Assembly: GCA_965220105.1 (NCBI GenBank)
Contig: OZ244811.1
Coordinates: 992,001 to 1,056,000 of the forward strand
Reading direction: 5' to 3'
Length of the DNA: 64,000 nucleotides
DNA from: Bin87 sp965220105
Lineage (GTDB): Bacteria; Chloroflexota; Dehalococcoidia; Lucifugimonadales; UBA3495
A model generated the notes under the pieces. That model did not search any database. It was not told where the DNA came from and saw nothing but the letters and a program-made list of their open reading frames with translations. The position numbers and the translations under genes are program-made. Positions 52,610-62,068 of this stretch are shown here, in pieces; within the stretch, counting starts at the first letter, position 1, and each line of letters starts with the position of its first letter.

Positions 52610-52917
52610 CCCAACCAGTAGCGCATCCGGACAATGGACGGGACAGCGTGCCGCCCAGCCTGCTGGCCACGGCGCTGCTGTTGCAGACCTACGACAAGGC
52701 GAGCGACGCCGAGGCCAAGGCGAGGGCCGACTTCGACATCCGGTGGAAGAGCCTGCCCTCCGCCACGACCGAGGGTGGCGTTGGGGATTGAGATTGAGGA
52801 TAGACCCTTTGCCAAGAGTACCCTTTGCCAAGAGCACGCTGCAGATGTTCCGGGCGCAGTTGATACTGCACGACAAGGTGCGGGAGATATTCGAGAGTAG
52901 TCTGTGCTTGGCTCGCC
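52610..52917 (+). pseudogene. IS1182-type transposase N-terminal remnant
   Basis: VPPSLLATALLLQTYDKASD, AKARADFDIRWK, then IEIEDRPFAKSTLQMFRAQL and ILHDKVREIFESS in a different frame. A 15-bp tandem duplication (CCTTTGCCAAGAG) near 52801-52830 shifts the frame. This is the start of an IS1182/IS5-like transposase, truncated at the conserved RNA element copy E. Confidence 0.6.
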
Positions 52918-52932
52918 AGTCGGGCTACTTGA

Positions 52933-53059
52933 ATACGCGCTCTCAGGCTGGTTTTGAGCCTTGGATGACTTGTGAGTCGTCCAAGGGCTGAAATCGCTGT
53001 CACAGCTCGTATTTGTATCCTCTATGGCGATTTCTCAGCACGATCGGATAGCGGTTTTC
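52933..53059 (-). ncRNA. Conserved structured element, copy E
   Basis: Read on the minus strand from 53059: GAAAACCGCTATCCGATCG to GAGAGCGCG. The mid hairpin is extended to TTGGA-c-GACT-CACA-AGTC-a-TCCAA. The last hairpin is GGCT-CAAAACC-AGCC, with a paired change relative to GGCC/GGCC in copies B and D. It lies outside the CRISPR region, next to the FN3 gene. Confidence 0.5.
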
Positions 53060-53077
53060 TAAGCTGGTGATGAATTG

Positions 53078-53106
53078 GCCACCGTACCGTTCGAAAGTAC
53101 GGTGGC
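53078..53106. terminator. Strong hairpin upstream of the FN3 gene
   Basis: A perfect 10-bp stem GCCACCGTAC/GTACGGTGGC has loop CGTTCGAAA. There is no long T run on either strand, so it may be a terminator of weak type or a protein-binding site. Confidence 0.4.
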
Positions 53107-53361
53107 GAGTTTCCACGTGGTTCGGTTTGTCGTATTAGCTGTTCTCACGGCACCGTTATTCGGGCGGGGTTGGTGTAGTCGGATCTGACGCCGTTGTTCT
53201 TGAGTGCGGGTGCCCTGCAGATGTGTCTGGCGCCGGACTGTCTTGCCGTTTCCCATACTCACAAACCGGCCTCGCCAAGCCCGGGACGGGGGCTAACCAG
53301 CGTAAGCGCCATAGGTAATTCGCTACATTAAGTCTATCCACCAAAACTGAGGTGAATGGAC

Positions 53362-56300
53362 ATGCGAATTCCGAGACTACCCGCCAGACCGTGGGTTGCG
53401 GTCGCCGCCGTAGTGGCAGCCGCTGCAATCCTGCTAACCGTCATCCACCAAGGCAACGCAACGGCCAACACCGGCCCGCCAGGAACACCGGATAACACCC
53501 TGGCCCACCTGATCGTCCCAGACGGTGAGGAACCCCGCATCCGGGTCAGCTGGGATGCACCGGATGCCGAGGTGTCCGACTACACCATCACCAGAGCCGA
53601 CGGCCAGACATTTTCGGCCAACGGAGCAGCCACCACGTTCTCCGACCACACGGTGCAGCCGGGAACAACGTACGCCTACTCCGTCGCGGCCCACAGCGCC
53701 GATGGCGCCAGCCCATCCTCTGAATCAGCCTCCGCAGATGTCCCGGACGCGCCCTCGGCGCCCGGCAACCTTACCGGAGCCGTGGCAGAACCCGACACCG
53801 CGGACGAAACCGCCACCGTCAACCTGACGTGGACGGCATCCACGGTGCCAGCGGCCGACCAGTGCGACACGGCCTACCCACTGACCGGTTACACCATCGT
53901 CCGTTCCGACGGCGACCAGGAAACCGAACTCGGGACTGCGGACGCCGGCGCAACGTCGTTCAACGACACCACCGCCGCCTTCAGCACCAGCTACACCTAC
54001 CGAGTCACGGCCCGCAACGCCATCGGCGCCAGCCCGGCTTCTGAAACCTCGGTAAGTGTGTTCTCACGACCCGTGTTGCCACCCACCGGGCTAACCGCCT
54101 CGATCGCCGACCCCTTTGACGACAACATCTCGCTGTCGTGGAACGCGCCAAGCGAAGGACCGGACATTGTCCAATACTCGGTACACCGGTACCTGGGCCC
54201 AGATCCCTACGAGGGGACCGACATACCCGTCACGACATTCGTTCCGGCTCCCGAGACCTCCGTGGTGGACGCCACCGCCGAGGCCGGCGTCACCTACTCG
54301 TACCTGGTCATAGCCCACAGCGCGTTCAACGTCAGCCTGCCGTCCGACACCGCCGTCATCGAAGCGCCGGCGTCAGCAACCGGGCTCACCGCCACCGCCG
54401 CCGACGCCGCGATTGACCTCGTCTGGAACGCCCCGGCCGCCGGAACGCCGGGCGCCTACCGAGTGGAACGTCAGCCGCTGGACGGCGAATGGACGAACAT
54501 CGCCGACACCACGGCGACCAGCCACTCCGACGGCACGGCGCAACCCAATAACGCCTACCGGTACCGGGTGCAGCACCGCAACCAGCACGGCGGCTCCACT
54601 TGGACCGAGTCCAGCGAGGTCACGCTGCTGGCCGTCCCGGGCAAACCGACCAGTTTCGGCGTCACCGACGATAGCAATGACAACGTCCTCTCTTGGACGG
54701 CCCCACAGGAATCGGTCATCGACGGCTACCGCGTCAGGCACCAGAGCAACGACGGAGACTGGCAGCAGCTGGCCGACGGCATCACCAACACCGGCTATCG
54801 CCACGTTGACGCACCGGCCGACGTGACCCACGGCTACGCCGCGCAGGCCTACAACTCCGCCGGCAACGGCCCCTGGTCGGACACCGCGTCCGCCACACGG
54901 GTCACGCCTCCGGGAACGCCACAGAACGTCGCCGCCGAACTGGTCGGCAACGACATCGTACTTTCGTGGGAACGTCCCGACACCGTCCACATCGGCGGCT
55001 ACACCGTGCGCCACCAGGCCGGTGGAGCTGCGTACGTCGAGAGCGAACGTCTCCCAGAGGGCCAGACCAGCTTCCGCATGAGCGACGTGACCGGCGACGT
55101 GGCTTACCGCATATCCGTCCGCGCCCACAACGACGCCGGCGACAGCCCGTGGTCTCCCGAAATACAGGTCATGCGCCGGCTGGTCCCGTCGGTACCCGCC
55201 AACGTCACGGTCAGTGTCGGCGAAACCGACATCGTCCTTTCCTGGGGAACGCCGGAAGTTGGCGCCCCCGACGGGTACCACGTCGAGTACGGCGTTGACG
55301 GCTCCGACCAACCGGCGACAGAGACACTGCCGGCGGAGCAAACTTCCTTCACCCACTCCGACAACATCGAGGGCGTGACCTACCAATACCGCGTCCGCGC
55401 CCACAACGGCGCCGGCGAGGGCCCGTGGTCAGACACCCTCACCGCCAGCCGCACCCTGGCCCCGCCGGCTCCCACGGGACTGACGACCGAGGTGAGCGGC
55501 TCCCTCATCACCCTGTCGTGGACCGCCCCCAACGGCGGCATTGTGGACAGCTATGAGGTCGAGTACGGCGTCCTGGACTCCGACGAGACCAGCGCCGCCA
55601 CGGTTGACGCCGCCGAGACCGGCTTCGAACACTTCGGCGCCCAGGGCGACGTCACCCACCGGTACCGGGTTCGCTCGGTCAACTCAGCCGGAGCCAGCGC
55701 CTGGGACGGCCCGGTGGAAGCAATGTGGGTCATGCCGCCCGGCGTGCCCACCAACGTGAGCGCCGACACCAACGGCGACGACATCCTCATCAGCTGGAAC
55801 CGACCCGACAGCGTGTTCCTCGACGCGTACCACGTCGCGCAGCGCCAGCAGAATACCGAGGACTGGGACACCACCGTGGTTGCGGCGGACCAGACCAGCC
55901 ACCGCCACGCCGGCCCGACTCCGGGAACCACCTACGAGTACCGGGCCCGGTCCGTCAACGCCGGCGGCGTCAGCGAATGGACCTCCACTGTCACCGGGGT
56001 CTGGTACGACACCGCCGCACCGCCGGCGCAGTTCATCTACACCCCCATGGGAACCAACCGGATACTGGTGAAGTGGACCCCGTCCCTGACACCGGACATC
56101 CAGCGCCACCAGCTCCGTCACAACAGCGACGGCGGCGACTGGACCGAGGTCAACATCCCGAAGCGGCAACCCTACCACTTCGCCAACTGGACCACGGAAC
56201 AGGAATTCTTCGAATTTCAGATCCGCTCCCGCAAGGATGGCCAGTACGGCGACTGGTCGCCGGTCTCCCGGGCCTACGTGTCCATTCCGGACGCCGTGAC

Positions 56301-56907
56301 GTCCCTCAGGGCCAACCTTGAGAGCAGCAGCGGAGTTCGCCTGCACTGGGAACACCCCGCCAGCGGGATCCCGCACACCTACCAGGTCCAGAGGCTCCAG
56401 GACGACGGCAGCTACGCCGACATCGGCGTCACCGCCGCCGGCAGCCAGACCACCAGGAGTTTCCTGGACACCTCCGGCGCCACCAGCGCCTACCGGGTGG
56501 TGGCCGCCAACCACGCCGGACTCAGGGGAGAACACGCGGAGAGCGCCACCGCCACCGCGACCGTCCCCGAGACAATCCGCGTCTGGCCCGACATGCCCCA
56601 GAACCTGACGACCATGATGCTCGACCCGGGCACCGTAAAGCTGAACTGGTACCCGCCCGCAGAACGCGCCCGCCAAGTGGATGCCTACCGCATCTACCGA
56701 AAACGGGCCGACGACAACCGCGCACTGGGCGCCTCCTACCGGGACCACGTCCTGGTCGCCCTCACCGGCAACGCCAACACGCACCACATCGATCACACCG
56801 CGCAACCCGGCGTGACCTACGAGTACGGCGTCGCCGCCTACTGGGACGGCGCCTATCACCCGCTGGGCCAGATTTCCAACCGGGCCTACGCCCGGCCGTG
56901 GGAATAA
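53362..56907 (+). CDS. Large surface protein with about twelve FN3 domains
   Basis: The product is 1,181 residues from ATG at 53362 (GAGG ten bases before; an ATG two codons earlier is possible). A signal anchor (PWVAVAAVVAAAAILLTVIH) is followed by FN3 modules of about 90 residues, each with a W in strand B (LSWNAPS, LSWTAPQ, LSWERPD, LSWGTPE, LISWNRPD, VKWTPSL) and a Y-x-V/I-R strand F. There is no cell-wall anchor or C-terminal enzyme domain. It is probably an extracellular adhesin or scaffold. GC content and codon use match the neighbouring FN3 and LRR genes, unlike the island to the left. Confidence 0.85.
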   Translation: MRIPRLPARPWVAVAAVVAAAAILLTVIHQGNATANTGPPGTPDNTLAHLIVPDGEEPRIRVSWDAPDAEVSDYTITRADGQTFSANGAATTFSDHTVQPGTTYAYSVAAHSADGASPSSESASADVPDAPSAPGNLTGAVAEPDTADETATVNLTWTASTVPAADQCDTAYPLTGYTIVRSDGDQETELGTADAGATSFNDTTAAFSTSYTYRVTARNAIGASPASETSVSVFSRPVLPPTGLTASIADPFDDNISLSWNAPSEGPDIVQYSVHRYLGPDPYEGTDIPVTTFVPAPETSVVDATAEAGVTYSYLVIAHSAFNVSLPSDTAVIEAPASATGLTATAADAAIDLVWNAPAAGTPGAYRVERQPLDGEWTNIADTTATSHSDGTAQPNNAYRYRVQHRNQHGGSTWTESSEVTLLAVPGKPTSFGVTDDSNDNVLSWTAPQESVIDGYRVRHQSNDGDWQQLADGITNTGYRHVDAPADVTHGYAAQAYNSAGNGPWSDTASATRVTPPGTPQNVAAELVGNDIVLSWERPDTVHIGGYTVRHQAGGAAYVESERLPEGQTSFRMSDVTGDVAYRISVRAHNDAGDSPWSPEIQVMRRLVPSVPANVTVSVGETDIVLSWGTPEVGAPDGYHVEYGVDGSDQPATETLPAEQTSFTHSDNIEGVTYQYRVRAHNGAGEGPWSDTLTASRTLAPPAPTGLTTEVSGSLITLSWTAPNGGIVDSYEVEYGVLDSDETSAATVDAAETGFEHFGAQGDVTHRYRVRSVNSAGASAWDGPVEAMWVMPPGVPTNVSADTNGDDILISWNRPDSVFLDAYHVAQRQQNTEDWDTTVVAADQTSHRHAGPTPGTTYEYRARSVNAGGVSEWTSTVTGVWYDTAAPPAQFIYTPMGTNRILVKWTPSLTPDIQRHQLRHNSDGGDWTEVNIPKRQPYHFANWTTEQEFFEFQIRSRKDGQYGDWSPVSRAYVSIPDAVTSLRANLESSSGVRLHWEHPASGIPHTYQVQRLQDDGSYADIGVTAAGSQTTRSFLDTSGATSAYRVVAANHAGLRGEHAESATATATVPETIRVWPDMPQNLTTMMLDPGTVKLNWYPPAERARQVDAYRIYRKRADDNRALGASYRDHVLVALTGNANTHHIDHTAQPGVTYEYGVAAYWDGAYHPLGQISNRAYARPWE

Positions 56908-56971
56908 CCGGACCGAACGGGGTCCCGTCATCTCGGCGGGATCCCAACCCCTCACGGAGACCGGACACGCC

Positions 56972-57460
56972 ATGCGCACCCCGGATACGCCAATGGCAGA
57001 GAGGCGCGCCTACCTGAACCGCTGGCCCAGGGCGGGGGCGACGTTGATTGACTTCGCCATCTACCTGGGCCTGGTCGTCGTCATCGCCGTCGTAAGCGTA
57101 GCCACCCAGCACGAGTTCAACCAACTGGCGATCCAAATATTCCTCCAAGCCGCCAGCGTGGCCTACCACGCCCTGACCATCCACCGTTTCGGCGGCACCC
57201 CCGGCCACCTGGCCGTCCATGCCCAAGTGGTCAACCACCGCACCGGGGAGAAGCTCTCCATCGGAAGATCCACCGCCCGGGCGCTGCCGGGAATGCTGGA
57301 CATGTTCTTCGTGCCGATCTGCATCAACGCCGCCTACGTCATGACCAGGCCCGACCGACGCCACATCTACGACCTCATCACCAACACCGTCGTGGTCAGC
57401 AAAGCGGACACCGCCGTGCGGAACGCGTCGGAGACCCAGAGCAACCGCACCGGTCTTTAA
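56972..57460 (+). CDS. RDD-family membrane protein
   Basis: The product is 162 residues. The RDD signature is RWPRAGATLIDFAIYLGLVV, where the R and D lie at the start of the first helix. Further hydrophobic segments are IFLQAASVAYHALTI and MLDMFFVPICINAAYVM, and the tail is RPDRRHIYDLITNTVVV, the usual ending of RDD proteins. Three membrane helices are likely. It lies between two FN3 genes in the same direction. RDD proteins are small membrane proteins of mostly unknown function, some linked to ion exchange or secretion. Confidence 0.8.
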   Translation: MRTPDTPMAERRAYLNRWPRAGATLIDFAIYLGLVVVIAVVSVATQHEFNQLAIQIFLQAASVAYHALTIHRFGGTPGHLAVHAQVVNHRTGEKLSIGRSTARALPGMLDMFFVPICINAAYVMTRPDRRHIYDLITNTVVVSKADTAVRNASETQSNRTGL

Positions 57461-57506
57461 GCAAAGCTCCGCCGACTCACCCATCGGCCGAAAACCGGAG
57501 GGAACC

Positions 57507-59861
57507 ATGGACCACGCCAGCACAACCCACACACCAGCATTTCAACCGCGGAACATCCGCCGACGCGTCATGCCGGTCCTGGCGGTCCTGACCGCCCTGG
57601 TCATCGCCATCTGCGCCGCCCTCATAGCTCCCCTACCCAACCATGGGCCCACCGCGGAAGCACAGACCGACCAGCCACCGGACCGCCCCAGCGGGCTCAA
57701 CACGCAGGCCCTCCACGACCAGGTCATCCTCACGTGGGACAATCCCGCAGACGCCAGCATCACCCACTACCAGATCCTGAGACGGGACCACGCCGTTGGC
57801 GAGTTCGTCACCATCGTCTCAGACACCGGCTCCAACGCAACCACCTACACAGACCGCACCGTCGAGCCGGAGCAAAGCTACGTGTACCGCGTCAAGGCGG
57901 TCAACCAACACGGCGCAGGCGAGTCGTCCAGCTACTCCCGCGCCGACACTCCAGCAGCGCCCGTCAACCCAACGCCCACGCCCGACGCGACCGAGGAACC
58001 CAAGGAAAACGACCAGGCCCGCAGTGATAGTCCGCCGGACCGACCTCAGGCGCCGACGCTGGCCGCCGGAGACTCGCAGATCACGGTTTCCTGGACCGCT
58101 CCCAATGACGGCGGCAACCCCATCACCGGATATCTGCTCCAGTGGAAACGCTCCGGCCAGAGCTTCAACGCGTCCCGACAGGCAACCGACGAAGCACCGC
58201 CCCACGTGATCACCGGACTGGCCAATGGCGCCGCCTACCAGGTGAGGGTCATCGCGATCAACGACCAGGGCAACAGCCCGCCGTCCCTGCAGAGCCAGGC
58301 CACCCCGGCCGGCCCGCCCAACCCACCGACAAACGTGGTGTTGGTCCCGATGGACGGAGAATTCCTACTCGCGTGGGAGGAACCGACCCACACCGGAAGC
58401 CCCATCATCGAATACACCGTGCAGTAGAAGAGCTTCTGGCAGCAGTACGGCACATCCCAACAAACCAAGACGCCCCATGACAACCGCCTGGTCACCATCG
58501 GAAACCTGGTCAACGACCGGGAGTACACCGCGCGGATCAAGTCCAGAAACAGCCTGGGCGAGAGCCCGTGGTCTGCTGAGTTCACCGGCACACCCATGGA
58601 ACCGCCCAAAGCCCGGCCCTCCGGCCTCAGCTTCGCCCAGATCCACAACGCCGGAGCCACCGCCACGGTTACCTTCGATCCCAACGGCTACCAGCAGACC
58701 ATGTACCTGCGTTACAGCAAGGTCCTGGTACACCCGCTCAGCTATACGGTAATGAGCGTGGACGCGTCGGCAGCATCCCACGCCGTGTTCGAGATCACCG
58801 GCCTCCGGTCCAACACCAGGTACTACATTGAAACATCCCCCTATCCGGGCTTCGAGTACGGCGACGCCAAGGTGCGCGGCTACCTGACCACCACCGAGAC
58901 CGCACCTGACGTCATCGGATTCGCAGTAGAGCAACAGTCGCAGGACACCATCGGACTCCGCTGGCAATCCACCCGTGACGCCAACAAGTACGACCTGGAG
59001 TTCAGGGAAGACGACACGAGCGGCTGGACGAGTGTCCCGGGAGACTTCGACAACCTGCCCAGCGCCTCGGACTACCGCATCCTGAGAACCGAGGTCTCCA
59101 ACCTGGAGTGCGACACGCCCCACCACTTCCGGCTCCGGATCCGCAACCAAGCGGACGGATCCCGCTTCAAGACCCAGTGGAGCAACCACAGGTACCGTTA
59201 CTCCATCAGAACTACCGAGTGCCCCCAGCCGGAGCGCATCACCAACCTCACGGCGGACATCAAGCCAGACTGCGCCACGCTGCGCTGGACGCCGCCCACC
59301 GGCAACCGGCACCAGAAATACCAAGTCGTACGCCGCGCCAGCGGGCAGCAAACCCTCCTGAACGACAACTGGTACAGCAGCGTCTACAACGACTGCAGCC
59401 AGCAGTACCGGGACGGCCACCAGCACCGCTACACCGTCCACGCCCTGGACGGCTCAGGCAACGAATTCGGCGAGATTTCGACGCCGAACCTCACCTACGG
59501 ACCCCAGCGGGCCCCCGACGCCCCCCGAAACGTCCGCCTCACCAGCGACGGGCAGCAACTCCGCATCCTGCGGTGGGACGACGTGAACGACGCCTGGCTC
59601 ACCGGATACGTCGTCCAAAGGCGCCCCTACGCTTCCCGGCCAACCATGGCCCACGACCCCGGGATACCCGGATACCACCTCCTGGACAACAGTTGGACCA
59701 CCCTCCGGAGCGCCATCCGAGGCAACACCGCCGAGACCCACACGGACCAGGCAGACGCCGGCAGCAACCGGTACGCCTACCGGGTACAGGCCTGCAATCA
59801 GGCTGGCTGCAGCAACATCGACGTATTCAACAACTTCGACTGGGCCTTCATGGCACCGTAG
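57507..59861 (+). pseudogene. FN3 surface protein with an internal amber codon
   Basis: One continuous frame of 784 codons starts at ATG 57507 (GGAGG upstream) and ends at TAG 59859. A single TAG at 58425-58427 interrupts it: EYTVQ-stop-KSFWQQYG, where FN3 strands normally read YxVQWK, so TGG to TAG is likely. It has a signal anchor (VMPVLAVLTALVIAICAALI), two FN3 domains before the stop, a third at the stop, and further FN3-like domains with paired cysteines after it. Both halves keep coding character. It is either a recent nonsense mutation, a sequence error or a readthrough case. Confidence 0.75.
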
Positions 59862-59963
59862 CCAGAGCGACGATGAACCGTATGGGGCACAGCAAGTGGC
59901 CGCTCCATGCCAGCCAAAACACCATTCTGACCAGTAACCCAGCACTTCCGGGAGATGCCGAGC

Positions 59964-61895
59964 ATGAAAAACCCAGGCAAGCCAAGAGCCACACTACTAG
60001 CTGCCGCAGCGCTCATCGCCGTCACCGCCGCCATCGTGGTCGCCACCGCTTACCATGCCGCCGAGGCGAACCAACCGGGCATATGCAGCCGCACCCAACA
60101 GGTCCAGGACGCCATCCTGGCGGTCCTGCCCGACGTCAGCGACTGCGCCAACGTCTCGACTTCAGACCTGGCGTCCATCACCGGCACGCTGGACCTCTCC
60201 GGCCAGGAAATCGACACACTGCACCACGAGGACCTGAACGGCCTCACCGCCGTCCGGGTGGTGGACCTGTCGGACAACGACCTGGACCTCATCCCGCCGG
60301 ACCTGTTCAACGAAACAACCTCCCTGGAGAAGATGCTCGTCAACGACAACGCACTCATCCGGTTGCCCACCAACCCCTGGGTGACCAGCCACAACCTGAT
60401 ACGGATCGACGCCTCCAATAACGGCATCGACGAGCTGCACGCCGACGCCTTCCCGTACCCCAACCTGCGGTACGTGGACCTCTCGAACAACTCCATCGAC
60501 CGGTTGAACGGCGACGAGTTCGATGCCGCCACCAGGATCGAGGAGATCAATCTCGAGAACAACCAACTGTACGGCGTGGCCGCCTACTGGCACGGAGCGG
60601 AAAACCTCCAGACCCTCCAGCTAGCCGGCAACCCCGGAGCCCCCTATGAGATTCCGGTCAGCCTGGACGACCTCGGCGGCGCGGTGTTCCAGGTCAGCAT
60701 CGAAACCGGGATCCCCTTCCCGTTGGCAGTCGAGCTATCGGCAACCAACGGCGCCCTGTCCCACCACACCGTGACCGTGCCGAACGGCGCCGTCCACAGC
60801 CACGTCCTCAGCGCCGTTCCCAGCGGAGCCGGACCGGTCGCCGTCTCCATCGACAGCGCAAATTTCGCCCGCGGAACCCAGACCGGCATTGTGCTCACCA
60901 CGGGGCCCGCCGTCAGCATCGACGCCAGCAGCGCGGCCCAGGGCGTCTGCGGCCGCACCCGTCAGATACAGGAAGCCCTGTCCGCCCACTTCAACGAACA
61001 CTGTTCCACCATCGACGAAGGCCAGCTCTCCCACATTGACGGCCACTTCGCCGTCGTGAACGCCGGCATCGAGAACTTCAAGACCGGCGACCTGGCCGGC
61101 CTCAGCAGCGTCGACGACCTGTACCTCTACGGCAACCAAGTGTCGGAACTGCCCGAGGGCTTCTTCAGCGGAGCCGGCAACTTCAAGCGCGTGCTGCTCC
61201 AGGACAACCCCGGCGCCGACTTCCCTCTCAACCTCTCCGTCGTGCGCAAGGCCGACGGCAGTATGGCGGTCGCCGCACGCGAGGGAACTCCCTTCATCAT
61301 CAGGGTTACGCTGGAGGCGGATGGCGGCGCCCTGAGCGAACGCGTCCTCTACATATACGGCGGCGACACCGAGAGCCGTTCCTTCTCGGCAACTCCCGAC
61401 CAGCCGGGCAGTACGGTCAACGTCCGCATCGCCGAGGCGAAGTTCCAGGACGAATGGCAACTGCTCAAGCACTCCTACTACGACGGGTTCTACCTGAAGG
61501 TCGCCGGACACGAGGAACCGGAACAGGACGCCGCCGTCGCGACGCCGGATTCCACTCCCGCTCCAACGCCGACTCCGGAGCCAACGGCAACGCCGGCTCC
61601 GACATCGCCGCCGCCGGCTCCCACCAACCTGACCGGCGCCGTCAACGACGACGGCGCCGTCACCCTCAGCTGGAACGCCCCTGCCGACGACACGGTGACC
61701 GGATACCGGATCCTCAGGCGTCGGCCGCTGGAGGGCGAGCCCCACCTGCTGGTTTACGTGAACGACACCGGCAGCACGGTAACGACCTACACGGACGCCG
61801 CCGTCGACGCCGGCACCCGCTACGCCTACCGGGTAAAGGCCATCAACGCCGCCGGCGTGGGAGCCCGTTCCAACTACGTCCGGGTCGAACCGTAG
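59964..61895 (+). CDS. Secreted leucine-rich-repeat protein with C-terminal FN3
   Basis: The product is 643 residues. Start at ATG 59964 (GGGAG ten bases upstream) rather than 59955. A signal peptide (ATLLAAAALIAVTAAIVVAT) precedes a Cys-containing cap (GICSRTQQVQDAILA). LRRs follow: LDLSGQEIDTLHHEDLNGL, VDLSDNDLDLIPPDLFN, IDASNNGIDELHADAF, VDLSNNSIDRLNGDEF. A second cap/LRR block begins GVCGRTRQIQEALSA. A Pro/Thr linker (PTPEPTATPAPTSPPPAP) leads to one FN3 domain (VTLSWNAPADDTVTGYRIL). It is likely an exported adhesion or recognition protein. Confidence 0.85.
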   Translation: MKNPGKPRATLLAAAALIAVTAAIVVATAYHAAEANQPGICSRTQQVQDAILAVLPDVSDCANVSTSDLASITGTLDLSGQEIDTLHHEDLNGLTAVRVVDLSDNDLDLIPPDLFNETTSLEKMLVNDNALIRLPTNPWVTSHNLIRIDASNNGIDELHADAFPYPNLRYVDLSNNSIDRLNGDEFDAATRIEEINLENNQLYGVAAYWHGAENLQTLQLAGNPGAPYEIPVSLDDLGGAVFQVSIETGIPFPLAVELSATNGALSHHTVTVPNGAVHSHVLSAVPSGAGPVAVSIDSANFARGTQTGIVLTTGPAVSIDASSAAQGVCGRTRQIQEALSAHFNEHCSTIDEGQLSHIDGHFAVVNAGIENFKTGDLAGLSSVDDLYLYGNQVSELPEGFFSGAGNFKRVLLQDNPGADFPLNLSVVRKADGSMAVAAREGTPFIIRVTLEADGGALSERVLYIYGGDTESRSFSATPDQPGSTVNVRIAEAKFQDEWQLLKHSYYDGFYLKVAGHEEPEQDAAVATPDSTPAPTPTPEPTATPAPTSPPPAPTNLTGAVNDDGAVTLSWNAPADDTVTGYRILRRRPLEGEPHLLVYVNDTGSTVTTYTDAAVDAGTRYAYRVKAINAAGVGARSNYVRVEP

Positions 61896-62068
61896 CCAAC
61901 CCGGCCTAACCCGATCCAACCGATGCAAGGAGTAGGCGCCGTATCCGGATGCCCGGAGGTGGCCCGACTCCTTGACGGCGTCTACTCAAACCGGCCGTTC
62001 CCACGACGCATCGGCATGGACGCCACCTCCCGGTGTGCCAGGGCTCGTCGGCAAAGTCAACGCGTCAG

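Noticed and set aside
54373..55404. Long minus-strand frames opposite FN3 and LRR genes (54373-55404, 55684-56979, 58365-59441, 60735-61928)
   Set aside because: GC-rich antisense shadows with repetitive Val/Gly/Asp composition; the plus frames carry the domains.
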